Assembly: GCA_013361015.1 (NCBI GenBank)
Contig: JABWAN010000312.1
Span: 1 to 6,699 of the forward strand
Direction of reading: 5' to 3'
Length of the DNA: 6,699 nt
DNA from: Candidatus Zhuqueibacterota bacterium
GTDB lineage: Bacteria; Zhuqueibacterota; Zhuqueibacteria; Zhuqueibacterales; Zhuqueibacteraceae
The first letter of the stretch is position 1, and every line of letters starts with the position of its first letter. Under the pieces are notes generated by a model. It saw only the letters and a program-made list of their open reading frames with translations, ran no database searches and had not been told where the DNA came from. Both the position numbers and the translations under genes were made by a program. Positions 6,630 through 6,699 of this stretch are shown here, in pieces.

Positions 6630-6699
6630 CAAAATTCAGCTTAATCACTCTGCTGAGCTTCTCTCTCCCCGCCCCTTCGGCCAGCATGCGCAAAAAGTA
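6622..6699 (-). CDS. Possible 3' end of an unidentified gene, truncated by window edge
   Basis: Reading inward from the right edge, one minus-strand frame is open for 25 codons to TAA at 6624-6622. It encodes YFLRMLAEGAGREKLSRVIK followed by LNFVQ. The peptide is amphipathic and well balanced, as expected for a helical protein C-terminus, but it is too short to assign to a family. The other two minus frames are also open for much of this short stretch, so the choice rests on amino-acid plausibility alone. If real, it would be co-directional with the DUF5678-like gene, with about 76 bases between them. Confidence 0.33.
   Translation of the reverse strand, partial: YFLRMLAEGAGREKLSRVIKLNFVQ

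Noticed and set aside
6062..6699. Search for a DGR template repeat downstream of the candidate variable region
   Set aside because: By eye no stretch in the remaining 638 bases resembles 5930-6061 on either strand, so the template, if any, lies outside the window.

Overview
The window holds two large P-loop NTPase genes on the + strand, set between the end of a housekeeping gene and a small, partly decayed minus-strand locus. The organism cannot be fixed from sequence alone. Base composition is moderate, Shine-Dalgarno sites are weak or absent before both large genes, and the gene families are typical of environmental bacteria with large accessory genomes. A KSB1/Calditrichota-like or similar candidate-phylum bacterium is only a guess.

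Layout. Positions 1-141 are the last 46 codons of ribulose-phosphate 3-epimerase (rpe). Positions 236-4252 encode a 1338-residue membrane protein. It has an N-terminal anchor, twelve Ycf48/BNR-type beta-propeller repeats predicted to lie outside the cytoplasm, a second membrane segment, and a KAP-family P-loop NTPase carrying four further membrane segments. The repeats are near-identical tandem copies of a 123-base unit and show clear signs of recent duplication or gene conversion. About 200 bases later comes a NACHT-type NTPase (4454-6061 as an uninterrupted reading frame) with a C-terminal DUF1566/C-type-lectin-fold domain. Its reading frame stays open upstream of every usual start codon, back to a run of nine Ts at 4392-4400. 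One extra T would join it to an ATG at 4329, so frameshifting, slippage or a sequence error is likely there. The last codons of its lectin-like domain are almost all NNC/NNT, the pattern left by adenine mutagenesis in targets of diversity-generating retroelements.

The right end is on the minus strand. It holds a DUF5678-like small gene (6231-6545), an in-frame coding-looking continuation beyond its stop (6099-6230), and the possible 3' end of another gene (6622-6699) whose stop codon lies inside a perfect inverted repeat.

How it may work together (inference): both large genes pair a nucleotide-switch NTPase with a variable or repeat-based recognition module, one facing outward through the membrane and one in the cytoplasm. 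This resembles the sensor-NTPase designs used in bacterial conflict and anti-phage systems. No separate toxin or nuclease domain is visible, so a defence role is a hypothesis.
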